Counted from the first letter of the stretch, positions 41,940-51,175 are shown. The stretch: DNA of 64,000 nt from UBA4421 sp002470275 (GCA_913052345.1 CAJXDR010000009.1:7903-71902); one strand, 5' to 3'. Numbers and translations are program-made. The notes: generated by a model not told the origin, from the sequence alone.

Positions 41940-43046
41940 CTAAAGCCTCATGGGCATCACGACATATAAAGCGTCGTCATCATCGGGGGATTCCAGCAAT
42001 GCGGAGCTGTTGGCGTCCGACACGCTAAATCGCACCCCGTCGCTATCCAGCACGTTCAGCACATCCAGTAGATAGCTCACGTTGAAGCCAATCTCTAGCT
42101 GTTCATCGTTAAACGCAACGGCCACGGTCTCTTCGGCCTCCTCCTGTTCAGGGTTGTTGGCTTGAATCACCAGTTGCTCGGGCGATATCACTAGGCGCAC
42201 GCCTCGATACTTTTCATTAGACAAAATGGACGCCCGCTGAAAACCCTGCTTCAAGGCATCTCGATCACCGGATAACACCCGGCCAGTATCCTTCGGGACG
42301 ACCTTGTCATAGTCCGGGAACTGTCCGTCCACCAGCTTCGTTGTTAACGTGAAGGGCCCGCGCGTCACCCGAAGGTGGTTGTTGCCCAGCATTAGCGTGA
42401 GGTCTTGTTTTTCTTCATCCAGCAGCCGGCCTAGTTCCAGAACGGCCTTCCGGGGCACAATGGCCTGCTTTACGGACCCTTGAGCCACTTCTGATTCACA
42501 TCGTCGAGTGCACATGGCCATTCTGTGCCCATCCGTCGCCACAGCTCGAATGTACTCGCCACCGATCTCTAACAGCATCCCGTTCAGGAAGATTCGCACA
42601 TCCTGTTGGGCCATCGCGAAAGCAACCTTGTCAATCATGCTCCGCATCTCGCCCTGATCTAAGGTTGCCGAGGTATCTGCCTCACCGCCTTCAACCTTAG
42701 GAAAATCCATCGCGGGCAGCGTCGCTAAAGTGAATCGGCTACGGCCGGAACGAATGACCGCCTTATCGCCTTCTACAGAAACGGAGACCTCGCTGCCATC
42801 GGGCAGCGCTCGCCAAATATCAGCCATCTTCCTCGCTGGCATAGTAATTTCACCGGGCTGCTCCACTTCTGTGGCGCAGCGGGCGACCATTTCGACTTCA
42901 AGGTCCGTTCCAGTAAGCGATATGCCGTCGACATCGGCTCGGATCAAAAGGTTCGCCAGAACGGGTAGCGTCTGTCGTCTCTCAACAACGCCGGTCACCA
43001 GCTGGAGGGGACGGAGCAGCGTTTCTCTTTTAATTGTGAATTTCAT
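41940..43046 (-). CDS. dnaN: DNA polymerase III beta subunit (sliding clamp)
   Basis: A 368-residue ring subunit made of three similar domains that keeps polymerase III on DNA. Signatures are MKFTIKRETLLRPLQLVTGVVERRQTLPVLANLLI at the start, ATDGHRMAMC around residue 175, and the C-terminal DALYVVMPMRL that ends the clamp. AGGAAG lies upstream of the ATG. It sits between dnaA and recF as in most bacteria. Confidence 0.97.
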   Translation of the reverse strand: MKFTIKRETLLRPLQLVTGVVERRQTLPVLANLLIRADVDGISLTGTDLEVEMVARCATEVEQPGEITMPARKMADIWRALPDGSEVSVSVEGDKAVIRSGRSRFTLATLPAMDFPKVEGGEADTSATLDQGEMRSMIDKVAFAMAQQDVRIFLNGMLLEIGGEYIRAVATDGHRMAMCTRRCESEVAQGSVKQAIVPRKAVLELGRLLDEEKQDLTLMLGNNHLRVTRGPFTLTTKLVDGQFPDYDKVVPKDTGRVLSGDRDALKQGFQRASILSNEKYRGVRLVISPEQLVIQANNPEQEEAEETVAVAFNDEQLEIGFNVSYLLDVLNVLDSDGVRFSVSDANSSALLESPDDDDALYVVMPMRL

Positions 43047-43089
43047 GACCGTACTTCCTGCTTTAAAAAGAACAAGGCAAGACCTGCCT

Positions 43090-44406
43090 CTAGCCAGACA
43101 ACAGCCGAGTCAGATTCTTATAATCCTCGGCAATATCCTGCGTCGTCGCTCTCAGCTCTGCAACCTTACGACAGGCATGCAGGACCGTGGTGTGATCGCG
43201 TCCACCAAAAGCATCCCCTATTTCCGGGAGAGAATGATTTGTTAGGTCCTTAGCGAGCGCCATGGCAACCTGCCTTGGTCGGGCAATTGTACGGCTTCGG
43301 CGCTTAGACAGCAGGTCGCTCATCTTAATATTAAAGTATTCGGCCGTGGTCTTCTGAATGTTATCGATAGAGATGTGTCGGTCCTGAATGGCAAATAGGT
43401 CCCGCAATGCCCTCTTAACTTGATCTACGCTGATCCGCATACCCGTAAACCGCGCGTTTGCAATCACACGTCTTAGGGCGCCCTCGAGCTCCCTGACGTT
43501 GGAGCGAATACGCTCAGCGATAAAGAAGGCCACTTCCTGGTCCAGCGATATTTGCTCGGCTTCCGCCTTCTTCATCAGAATCGCGACGCGCGTTTCGAGC
43601 TCGGGAGCCTCTACTTCTACGGTTAAACCCCAAACGAAGCGTGACTTGAGCCGATCCTCTAGGCCATCGATCTCGCGGGGATACTTATCGCTGGTCAAGA
43701 TCATTTGTTGCCCGCGCTCCAACAGCGCATTGAAGAGATGAAAAAACTCTTCCTGGGACCTCAGCTTCTTCGCAAAGAACTGAATGTCATCGATCAACAG
43801 CGCATCCACAGAACGATAGTACTGAACGAAGTCGTGCATGGTCCCCGTCTGCAGAGCCTTCACCATATCTTGAACAAACCGCTGTGAGTGGAGGTACAAG
43901 ACATTCGCTTCGGGTTTATGGCGGATAATTTCATTACCCACTGCCTGCATTAGGTGAGTCTTCCCAAGCCCTACGCCGCCATACATAAGCAGCGGATTGT
44001 AAGACCGACCAGAATTGACGGCCACCTGTCTCGCTGCCGCCTTAGCTATTTCGTTAGACTTACCCTCAACGAAAGTCTCAAAGGTGAAGTCCTGGTTTAG
44101 GTTGTGTGCGATTTTTGGGCTTGTACCGCGTTCGGTAGACCGCTCGACCCGCATGGGCTGAGGCTCCTTCCTCCCGCCTACGGACAGCTGCACCTCTGAA
44201 CCGTTTGCTACACTGGCCAAAAACTCGCTTATCTTTTCTAGGTAGCTCGTTCTTACCGTCTGTTCAACGTAAATGTTCGGAGCGAGAATGCTGACCTGTC
44301 CATCGGCAAATCTCGCCTGTAATGGTCTGATATACGTTTCGAACTGCCTACTATCGAGCTCTTGTTCCAGCTCAACCAAACACTTTTGCCAGATCGACTC
44401 ATCCAC
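43090..44406 (-). CDS. dnaA: Chromosomal replication initiator DnaA
   Basis: A 438-residue AAA+ protein that binds DnaA boxes and opens oriC. Domain I is short (about 1-85), and the linker is also short. The AAA+ domain has Walker A YGGVGLGKTHLMQA and Walker B ALLIDDIQFF, and domain IV ends in GDAFGGRDHTTVLHACRKV, the DnaA-box-reading helix. E. coli DnaA has 467 residues. It reads away from the origin gap. Confidence 0.97.
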   Translation of the reverse strand: MDESIWQKCLVELEQELDSRQFETYIRPLQARFADGQVSILAPNIYVEQTVRTSYLEKISEFLASVANGSEVQLSVGGRKEPQPMRVERSTERGTSPKIAHNLNQDFTFETFVEGKSNEIAKAAARQVAVNSGRSYNPLLMYGGVGLGKTHLMQAVGNEIIRHKPEANVLYLHSQRFVQDMVKALQTGTMHDFVQYYRSVDALLIDDIQFFAKKLRSQEEFFHLFNALLERGQQMILTSDKYPREIDGLEDRLKSRFVWGLTVEVEAPELETRVAILMKKAEAEQISLDQEVAFFIAERIRSNVRELEGALRRVIANARFTGMRISVDQVKRALRDLFAIQDRHISIDNIQKTTAEYFNIKMSDLLSKRRSRTIARPRQVAMALAKDLTNHSLPEIGDAFGGRDHTTVLHACRKVAELRATTQDIAEDYKNLTRLLSG

Positions 44407-44679
44407 TTATTCTTTCCCTCAAATCATCCCCCGATCACCGGCCGACGGCCTGGCTCACTATTCGATTTAGACTCCCCACCTTTTTGATTCCCAGGCGCTC
44501 ACACCGAAACCCAACAACTACCGGCGCGTCATTCCCGCCTAGCTCGACAACCTTTGTTCCTGCATTCGCCACGCGCTCTACCTACTCATGATCGACTGAT
44601 AAGGCGATGCTGCGGGTGCCTTCTTGCTACCAATTACTCGTCCAACACCCACTCAACTTGCGGAGGGGCTCTCTGCATA

Positions 44680-44771
44680 GGTGGACTCTGGTTCGATGCT
44701 CGGGCGGACTTAGATTCTCGACATAGGCGGTCTTAAATTATTTGCTTGGGCGGACTCAGATTCTATGCCTA
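44680..44771 (+). repeat. Four 23-bp direct repeats (iteron-like) inside the origin region
   Basis: Units begin at 44680, 44703, 44726 and 44749, exactly 23 bases apart. Each starts GG(T/C)GG(A/T)CT and continues (T/C)(T/A)(G/A)(G/A)TT. Units 2 and 4 share GGCGGACT-N-AGATTCT with a single variable base. The flanks alternate (ATA, then TCG or TTG), so the array can also be read as two copies of a 46-bp unit. The function is unknown. Confidence 0.8.
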
Positions 44772-44913
44772 AGCCAACAACCAGCGCTATGGCATCGCAT
44801 CATAAATCTGAAATAACTTATCTAATCAAAGAAATTCATAGAGTTAGCAGACGAAAAAAATTCATCCGAGCATGACTTATTTTTTTTTCTTGTGAGCAAT
44901 GTCTGTGAAAAGC

Positions 44914-44922
44914 TGTGGATAA
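44914..44922 (-). promoter_or_regulatory. Consensus DnaA box
   Basis: TGTGGATAA is the exact reverse complement of the high-affinity DnaA box TTATCCACA. Confidence 0.9.
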
Positions 44923-44970
44923 CTTCGGGAGCAAAAATCATCAACCATCCATTGCCACCCTTTCCATAGT

Positions 44971-44979
44971 TTTTCCACA
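44971..44979 (+). promoter_or_regulatory. DnaA box, one mismatch
   Basis: TTTTCCACA differs from TTATCCACA at one position, 57 bases from the perfect box. Confidence 0.6.
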
Positions 44980-45024
44980 CCCTTTTATCTGTTCGAAATC
45001 CCCCTCAGACGGACGCTACTCAAG

Positions 45025-45033
45025 TTACGCACA
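45025..45033 (+). promoter_or_regulatory. DnaA box, one mismatch
   Basis: TTACGCACA differs from TTATNCACA at one position and lies just before the A/T-rich tract. Confidence 0.5.
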
Positions 45034-45046
45034 GGAGAATGCCCCT

Positions 45047-45091
45047 TAAATAACAAACAACAAAAAAATAATATATATAAATATAGATTTG
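45047..45091. other. A/T-rich candidate DNA unwinding element
   Basis: About 45 bases made almost entirely of A and T, including AATAATATATATAAATATAG, to the right of the DnaA boxes and next to rpmH. This is where origins of this type are known to open. Confidence 0.7.
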
Positions 45092-45117
45092 ACTTGCCCG
45101 AGGCCTGTTCATAAACT
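45089..45117 (+). promoter_or_regulatory. Promoter for rpmH-rnpA, overlapped by a DnaA-box-like sequence
   Basis: TTGACT (45089-45094) and TAAACT (45112-45117) are separated by 17 bases and point at rpmH. TGTTCATAA (45106-45114), one mismatch from a DnaA box, overlaps the -10 box, so DnaA could affect this promoter. Confidence 0.55.
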
Positions 45118-45176
45118 CTCGCGCCCACGAAGTAGGCCTAGGTCACGGTGCGTGGCGCATCAACTCAGAGACTAAG

Positions 45177-45311
45177 ATGAAGAGAACATTTCAGCCCAGC
45201 AATCTAAAACGCAAGCGCACTCATGGTTTTAGAGCCAGGATGGCGACTAAGGCTGGCCGCAAAGTATTGAACGCACGACGAGCCAAGGGCCGCAAACGCC
45301 TCGCCGTGTAG
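45177..45311 (+). CDS. rpmH: 50S ribosomal protein L34
   Basis: A 44-residue, very basic protein: it starts MKRTFQPSNLKRKRTHGF, has RMATKAGRKVLNARR, and ends KGRKRLAV. This is the full L34 sequence pattern. It is the first gene on the right side of the origin, and its stop codon is followed at once by the rnpA start. Confidence 0.97.
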   Translation: MKRTFQPSNLKRKRTHGFRARMATKAGRKVLNARRAKGRKRLAV

Positions 45312-45680
45312 GTGATCACCTCAGGTAAGAGCTTCCCCCCCCGTTACCGGCTGCTATCACAGCCGCAGTTCTCGCAGGTGTTCGCCAACGCTCAGATCCG
45401 CAAGCGCAGCGGCAATCTCCGGCTACACGCCCTCAAGAACAAAGAAGATACCGCGCGTCTTGGCCTAGCGGTGCCCAAGAGGGGCACGCCTAAAGCACAC
45501 CGACGAAACAGATTAAAACGACTTATTAGAGAGACTTTTCGTGTCGAAAGAGAAAAGCTGCCAAGCATAGACATTGTGGTGCAGGTTTCAGGACCTATTG
45601 ACGACAGTCAACTACGCAAAGATTTGCGAGATCAATTAGAATCCCTGGCGAAAAATTCCGAATACAGCATCCAGCACTAG
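45312..45680 (+). CDS. rnpA: Ribonuclease P protein component
   Basis: A 122-residue basic protein that helps the RNase P RNA cut tRNA 5' leaders. The RNR motif is KAHRRNRLKRLIRETFR (about residues 61-77), and F-x-x-V-F with ARLGLAVPKR is seen before it. The start is GTG, directly abutting the rpmH stop (TAG-GTG), so the two are translated together. Confidence 0.95.
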   Translation: MITSGKSFPPRYRLLSQPQFSQVFANAQIRKRSGNLRLHALKNKEDTARLGLAVPKRGTPKAHRRNRLKRLIRETFRVEREKLPSIDIVVQVSGPIDDSQLRKDLRDQLESLAKNSEYSIQH

Positions 45681-45690
45681 GGGTTGTGGT

Positions 45691-45975
45691 TTGACACCTG
45701 AAACATCGCCAAGGCCAAATATCCTATCCCGGTGCGTTCTCCGGCTTATTTGGGTCTATCAAAAAGCCATTAGCCCCCTGCTGGGTCCGAGATGCCGCTT
45801 CTATCCATCCTGTTCAACCTATCTGTCTGAGGCCGTGCGAATTCATGGCGTTGTCACCGGATTACGTCTTGGTCTCCTCAGATTAAGCAGATGCCATCCA
45901 TTGCACCCTGGCGGGGTAGACCTAGTGCCTCTGTCCCAAAACGAAGAAAGAGAAAAATCAAATGTTACCTCCTGA
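45691..45975 (+). CDS. yidD: Membrane protein insertion efficiency factor YidD
   Basis: A 94-residue protein with IWVYQKAISPLLGPRCRFYPSCSTYLSEAVRIHG and RLSRCHPLHPGGVDLVP, the conserved YidD core with its Cys residues. It assists YidC at the inner membrane. The start appears to be TTG at 45691 with AGGGG upstream. It overlaps yidC by 14 bases. Confidence 0.93.
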   Translation: MTPETSPRPNILSRCVLRLIWVYQKAISPLLGPRCRFYPSCSTYLSEAVRIHGVVTGLRLGLLRLSRCHPLHPGGVDLVPLSQNEEREKSNVTS

Positions 45976-47674
45976 GATTCAGAGAGTCGTTTTACTCATT
46001 TTACTTGCGGCAACCGCCTACCTGTTAATCCTTGCCTGGAATGAGGATATGGAAGAGGCTCGGGTGCCAATCACCTATGACGATGCACCCGTATTAACGA
46101 TGGAGGCATCGAAACCAATTGAGAGCGCTGCGGCCATACCAGAACTTGCCGGAACCCGAGCGGACGGAGACATTCCCGATCAAACGTTGCTTACGCCGTC
46201 TGACGCTGTCGCGGAACCCGCTCAAGTTGTTTCTTCAGACCGATTAGTAACGGTGGAGTCTTCGCACCTGAAGGTTTGGATTGATGTGCTGGGCGGAGAC
46301 ATTGTCCGCGTTCAGCTTCCCCAATATCCCGTTACCCGGGATGCGCCTGACGTACCTTACTTGTTGTTGGAACAGGCAAGAGACCATACCTACATTGCAC
46401 AATCCGGACTCATCGGCCCCAACGGCCTAGATTCAAGTGGACAGAGGCCGCTTTATAGTCCGTCGAGTAGAGCCTTGGTTCTTTCGGATGATCAATCTGA
46501 TACGGCGGAGCTGGTGCTGTCGACGACGGTTGAGGGCGTTAGCGTCAACAAAGTCTTTTCCTTCACTAACGGATCCAACCTGATCGAGGTGAGCTATCAG
46601 GTTGTGAACCAGACGAGCTCTGCATTTACCGCAGGCCTGTTTACACAAATTAAACGCGATGCAACGCTGCCGTCGGCAGATGAAGCGTTTCCGCTGGCGC
46701 CACAGCCGTATCTCGGTGCCGCCTTCACGTCAGAGGACAACCCCTACCATAAGGTGGATTTCAGTGACCTAAATGACGGGCCGTATCAGGAAACAACCAC
46801 TGGTGGATGGGTTGCCTTTCTTCAACACTATTTTCTTTCTGCCTGGGTCGCCGACAAAGAACAGAACACGCGCTACTACGCGCGACGTAGTAACGATGGT
46901 CACTATCTATTTGGCATGACCGGTTCGGCACTCACGGTGCAGCCGGGGGAAAGCGGTACTTGGCGAGCGGGGTTCTACGCTGGACCCAAGGACCAAATCG
47001 TATTGGGAGAAATAGCTGAGAATCTAAACCTGACCGTGGATTACGGCATTCTTTGGTGGATTGCTATTCCGCTCTTTTTGGCACTTACGTTTTTCCATGA
47101 CTTGGTGGGGAACTGGGGCGTGGCCATTATCTTGCTCACGCTGACGGTTAAGGCTTCCCTCTACTGGGTGTCGGATAAAGGGTATCGCTCGATGGCAAAT
47201 TTGCGCCGGGTTGCGCCAGCCATGAAGCGCCTGCAGGAACGCTATGCCAATGACAGAGAAAAGCTGACCAAAGAAATGATGGCGTTGTACAAGAAGGAAG
47301 GTGCGAACCCATTGGGGGGCTGTCTGCCCATGCTGCTGCCCATGCCGATCTTTCTGGCACTCTATTGGGTATTGCTCGAGTCTGTGGAGCTTAGGCAAGC
47401 ACCCTTCATCTTCTGGATAGAAGACCTGTCTGCCATGGACCCCTACTTTGTTCTGCCACTGCTGATGGGCGGCAGCACCTATCTCATGCAGGCCCTAAAC
47501 CCCCAGGCGGCAGATCCAATGCAGGCAAAGATCATGAAATTTATGCCCATCATGTTCACGATACTGTTTCTGTTCTTCCCCTCAGGGCTGGTGCTCTACT
47601 GGTTAGTCAACAATCTTCTGTCTCTGGCGCAGCAGACTTACGTCTATCGTCGAGAAGAACGTGCGAGGGCATGA
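45962..47674 (+). CDS. yidC: Membrane protein insertase YidC
   Basis: A 570-residue inner-membrane insertase. An N-terminal helix (VVLLILLAATAYLLILAW) is followed by a large periplasmic domain (about 30-350) and five C-terminal helices. Signatures are FHDLVGNWGVAIILLTLTVKASLYWVSDKGYRSMANLRRVAPAMKRLQERY and MALYKKEGANPLGGCLPMLLPMPIFLALYWVLLESVELRQAPFIFWIEDLSAMDPYF. Length fits gram-negative YidC (about 550). Confidence 0.97.
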   Translation: MLPPEIQRVVLLILLAATAYLLILAWNEDMEEARVPITYDDAPVLTMEASKPIESAAAIPELAGTRADGDIPDQTLLTPSDAVAEPAQVVSSDRLVTVESSHLKVWIDVLGGDIVRVQLPQYPVTRDAPDVPYLLLEQARDHTYIAQSGLIGPNGLDSSGQRPLYSPSSRALVLSDDQSDTAELVLSTTVEGVSVNKVFSFTNGSNLIEVSYQVVNQTSSAFTAGLFTQIKRDATLPSADEAFPLAPQPYLGAAFTSEDNPYHKVDFSDLNDGPYQETTTGGWVAFLQHYFLSAWVADKEQNTRYYARRSNDGHYLFGMTGSALTVQPGESGTWRAGFYAGPKDQIVLGEIAENLNLTVDYGILWWIAIPLFLALTFFHDLVGNWGVAIILLTLTVKASLYWVSDKGYRSMANLRRVAPAMKRLQERYANDREKLTKEMMALYKKEGANPLGGCLPMLLPMPIFLALYWVLLESVELRQAPFIFWIEDLSAMDPYFVLPLLMGGSTYLMQALNPQAADPMQAKIMKFMPIMFTILFLFFPSGLVLYWLVNNLLSLAQQTYVYRREERARA

Positions 47675-47709
47675 TCGGGTGTCGTGCCTAGGCCTCTGAG
47701 CGCAGCAAA

Positions 47710-49137
47710 TTGGCCACAACAAGCGACGATCTAATCTGCGCTATTGCTACCCCACCCGGCCAAGGGGGTATCGGCATCATTCGTCTTTCCGGCAGCGGTG
47801 CCAGCGCGCTGGCGGAAAGCTTGTGCAACAAAACTCTTAAACCGCGTCACGCTACATACGCCGACTTCAGCGATTCAAACGGCGCCTTAGATAACGGCAT
47901 TGCCATATACTTTCCCGGACCAAGGTCCTTTACCGGGGAGGATGTTGTTGAGCTTCAGGGTCATGGAGGACCCGTCATTCAGCAACAAATTCTGACGGCC
48001 TTATGTGATGGTGGTGCGCGCCTGGCTCGACCGGGAGAATTCAGTGAACGGGCTTTTGCCAACGGAAAAATCGATCTCTTGCAGGCGGAATCTATTGCCG
48101 ACCTGATTGCCGCGCGGTCTGCGTCAGCCGCGCGCGCAGCGCTCACTACGCTAAAGGGCGTGTTTTCTGAGCAGGTAAACAGTATCACGACCCAACTTAT
48201 TCGCCTGCGGGTGCAGGTAGAGGCGGCCATAGATTTTCCCGATGAGGATATTGAGATTCTCCAGGACGCCAGCTTGAGGAAGCTTTTCATCCAGCTATAC
48301 CGGGACATCGGCAGCCTAATCGCGACTAGCCGTCAGGGTCGCTTGATCAATAACGGCCTTGATGTGGCCTTGGTAGGCGCGCCAAACGTCGGAAAATCCA
48401 GCTTGCTCAATAGGCTGTCTGGAGATGAGGCCGCCATTGTTACGGATGTGCCCGGCACCACGAGAGACCTGCTGAAGGTAGACGTTCTGCTCAACGACCT
48501 CCCCATTCGATTGGTGGATACCGCGGGCTTGCGGGACAGTGATGACCCAGTGGAGCAGATAGGCATCGCCAGGGCCAGGGAACAAATTGGTGCCGCAGAT
48601 CGCGTGCTGCTTGTGGTTGCGGCGGATGAGGTGAACGCTGGGATTACCCGTGACGATATCCAGGTTCAAGCCTCAGCCATCGTCAAAGAAATGGGCCTTG
48701 TGCAGGATGACCTCCCTGCTGAAGCGACCAGTCGTTGGCCGGACGCCTTATTGTTGGTGGTCAATAAGATCGATTTGGTGGATGACGCTGCACTGCGGCA
48801 ACTGTTTGCTGCGGGTCCAGGCGAATTGCCCGAGCCTATTTTCATTTCTGCCAAGCAGGGTCTAGGGCTTGACGCATTGATTGCGCGAGTGGCTGATTCG
48901 GCCCAGTTTAATCAGGCGAGTGCGCCCTTTGCGGCTAGACAGCGACACGTTGAAGCATTGAAGGCCGCGTATCAAAGTTTGGAGCTAGCTGACAACCTAA
49001 TACAACAGGGCGACAGCGCGGAATTGATCGCTGAGGAACTGCAGATCGCTCATCGTCATTTGGGAGAAATCACGGGAACGATGACGCCGGATGACCTGCT
49101 GGGGAAAATATTTTCAGAATTCTGTATTGGAAAATAG
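47710..49137 (+). CDS. mnmE: tRNA uridine-5-carboxymethylaminomethyl modification GTPase MnmE
   Basis: A 475-residue GTPase that works with MnmG on wobble uridine 34. The folate-binding N-terminal domain starts DLICAIATPPGQGGIGIIRLSG. The G domain has GAPNVGKSSLLNRL, DVPGTTRD, DTAGLRD and NKIDLV, and the C-terminus is the catalytic CIGK. The start is TTG at 47710. The next gene is mnmG. Confidence 0.96.
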   Translation: MATTSDDLICAIATPPGQGGIGIIRLSGSGASALAESLCNKTLKPRHATYADFSDSNGALDNGIAIYFPGPRSFTGEDVVELQGHGGPVIQQQILTALCDGGARLARPGEFSERAFANGKIDLLQAESIADLIAARSASAARAALTTLKGVFSEQVNSITTQLIRLRVQVEAAIDFPDEDIEILQDASLRKLFIQLYRDIGSLIATSRQGRLINNGLDVALVGAPNVGKSSLLNRLSGDEAAIVTDVPGTTRDLLKVDVLLNDLPIRLVDTAGLRDSDDPVEQIGIARAREQIGAADRVLLVVAADEVNAGITRDDIQVQASAIVKEMGLVQDDLPAEATSRWPDALLLVVNKIDLVDDAALRQLFAAGPGELPEPIFISAKQGLGLDALIARVADSAQFNQASAPFAARQRHVEALKAAYQSLELADNLIQQGDSAELIAEELQIAHRHLGEITGTMTPDDLLGKIFSEFCIGK

Positions 49138-49157
49138 GCCCTGCCGGCGACGGCTAG

Positions 49158-49185
49158 TTTCATTCCGCTCGAGCGACCTTATACT
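49158..49185 (+). promoter_or_regulatory. Possible promoter before mnmG
   Basis: TATACT at 49180-49185 is a good -10 box. The -35 (TTTCAT at 49158-49163, 16-base spacing) is poor. It lies in the 92-base gap between mnmE and mnmG. Confidence 0.3.
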
Positions 49186-49229
49186 GTCGCGACATTTTCG
49201 AGCCTACCCACTCTGGTAATGAGAAGCGT

Positions 49230-51092
49230 ATGGATTATCCCTCAAAGTTCGACGTGATCGTCATCGGTGGCGGTCATGCGGGCACAGAAGCCGCTGCTGC
49301 CGCTGCTCGGATGGGTGCGCGAACGCTGCTTTTGACACAGAGCATTGAGACCATCGGCCAAATGTCGTGCAATCCGGCCATCGGGGGCATTGGTAAAAGC
49401 CACCTTGTCGCCGAGATCGACGCGATGGACGGCATTATGGGGCGCGCTGCAGACCAGGCGGGCATCCACTTTCGCGTGCTGAACGGGAGTAAGGGACCTG
49501 CGGTCCGCGCCACGCGGGCACAGGCCGATAGGACGCTGTACAAAAACGCTGTCCGAACGGTTCTAGAGAAACAGGAGAACCTGAGCTTATTCCAGCAATC
49601 CGTCGTGGACCTAGCGGTAGTCAACGACCGGGTTGTGGGTTGTGTAACGGAAATGGGCCTGACCTTTTTTGCTGAGGCCGTGGTCTTGACGACGGGCACG
49701 TTCCTGGGCGGCAAGATACACATTGGCGATAGCCAACAAGGTGGCGGTAGGGCTGGGGATGCGCCCTCTACCGCGCTGGCCAAGAGGTTGAGAGCCCTTC
49801 CCTTTAGAGTCGGCAGATTAAAAACAGGAACCCCACCGCGTATTGATGGTAGGACCGTAGCGTTTGACCGGCTAGAGAGCCAGCCAGGCGACGACCCAAG
49901 GCCCGTGATGTCGGCCATGGGCGATGTGAGTCAGCATCCGGCCCAGGTGCCCTGCTTCATTACCGAAACCAATGCCCACACCCACGATATCATCCGAGCA
50001 AACCTCCACCGCTCCGCCATGTATAGCGGCAACATTGAAGGAGTGGGACCGAGGTATTGCCCCAGCATCGAAGACAAAATCGTTAGGTTTGCAGATAAAA
50101 ATAGCCATCAGATTTTTATCGAACCAGAAGGCTTAAATACAACTGAGCTTTACCCCAACGGAATTTCAACCAGCCTCCCCTTCGATGCTCAGCTTGCGCT
50201 GGTGCGTACTATGGTGGGGTTTGAGCACGCACATATTTCACGGCCTGGATATGCCATCGAGTATGACTATTTCGACCCCAGGGACCTACAGCGATCTTTA
50301 GAAACCAAGGGATTGGCGGGCCTGTTCTTCGCGGGTCAGATAAACGGGACTACGGGGTACGAAGAAGCCGGGGCCCAAGGTCTGCTAGCAGGAATCAACG
50401 CTGCCCGTCAGGTTCAGGGAAAGGCGCCTTGGGAGCCGCGACGAGATGAGGCCTATATCGGTGTGCTGGTGGACGATTTGATCAACCTCGGTACCAACGA
50501 GCCGTACCGAATGTTCACCAGTCGAGCAGAATTCCGCCTGCGCTTGCGCCAGGATAATGCTGACCAGCGATTGACGCCCCTGGCGATTGAATTTGGTTTG
50601 GTGGGCCCAGAGCGCCAAGCGTTTTTCGCCGACAAAATGAAGGCCCTAGCGAGCATTCGAGCAGATTACGCGAAGCACGTGGTGATGCCCGGAAGCCCGC
50701 TCGCCCAAAGGTTGGGACTCGATCTGCGGCGAGAAACCACGCTCCTAGACACAATGAAGAGACCGGATATTGACGCTGAGCAGATCGCCAAAGCCATGTC
50801 CGTTGAAGAAATCACCGAAAGGCGGGCCATGAGGCAGGTGGAGATCGAAACCAAGTACGCGGGATACATCAAGCGTCAGGATGAGGAAATCGACAAGATT
50901 CGACGACATGAGAGCATTGCCATACCGTCGTCCATAGACTTTTTAACCCTGCAGGGGTTATCCAATGAGCTGCGCCAGAAGCTCGATCATCAGCGTCCGG
51001 CCACGCTTGCCAGGGCAGCCAGCATTCCCGGAATGACACCTGCTGCGCTCTCCATTTTGCTCGTTCATGCAAAATCGGCTGCAGCTCGCTGA
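49230..51092 (+). CDS. mnmG: tRNA uridine-5-carboxymethylaminomethyl modification enzyme MnmG (GidA)
   Basis: A 620-residue FAD protein, partner of MnmE. The FAD site is VIVIGGGHAGTEAAAAAARMG, and later marks are SCNPAIGGIGKSHLVAEIDAMDG, GRLKTGTPPRIDGRTV, RPGYAIEYDYFDPRDL and FFAGQINGTTGYEEAGAQGLLAGINAA. Length fits the family (about 630). Confidence 0.97.
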   Translation: MDYPSKFDVIVIGGGHAGTEAAAAAARMGARTLLLTQSIETIGQMSCNPAIGGIGKSHLVAEIDAMDGIMGRAADQAGIHFRVLNGSKGPAVRATRAQADRTLYKNAVRTVLEKQENLSLFQQSVVDLAVVNDRVVGCVTEMGLTFFAEAVVLTTGTFLGGKIHIGDSQQGGGRAGDAPSTALAKRLRALPFRVGRLKTGTPPRIDGRTVAFDRLESQPGDDPRPVMSAMGDVSQHPAQVPCFITETNAHTHDIIRANLHRSAMYSGNIEGVGPRYCPSIEDKIVRFADKNSHQIFIEPEGLNTTELYPNGISTSLPFDAQLALVRTMVGFEHAHISRPGYAIEYDYFDPRDLQRSLETKGLAGLFFAGQINGTTGYEEAGAQGLLAGINAARQVQGKAPWEPRRDEAYIGVLVDDLINLGTNEPYRMFTSRAEFRLRLRQDNADQRLTPLAIEFGLVGPERQAFFADKMKALASIRADYAKHVVMPGSPLAQRLGLDLRRETTLLDTMKRPDIDAEQIAKAMSVEEITERRAMRQVEIETKYAGYIKRQDEEIDKIRRHESIAIPSSIDFLTLQGLSNELRQKLDHQRPATLARAASIPGMTPAALSILLVHAKSAAAR

Positions 51093-51175
51093 GCACGAAT
51101 AGGGAACAAATTGCTGATGGCCTTGAGACATTCGCCCGAAGCGGGTCTGCCTGGTCGAAGCAGATAACCGTCGAG

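Larger units (their letters stand above)
44407..45176. other. oriC: Chromosomal replication origin (oriC) region
   Basis: A 770-base gene-free gap between divergent dnaA and rpmH. It contains a perfect DnaA box, three one-mismatch boxes, and an A/T-rich tract at 45047-45091, all in its right half. The left half holds four 23-bp direct repeats. GATC sites are few (about 44432 and 44590), so the Dam/SeqA control known from enterics is unlikely to act here. Gene orientation switches at this point. The match to the Pseudomonas dnaA-rpmH origin supports the call. Confidence 0.88.

Noticed and set aside
44680..44771. CRISPR array
   Set aside because: The repeats follow each other directly with no spacers, and no cas genes are present.
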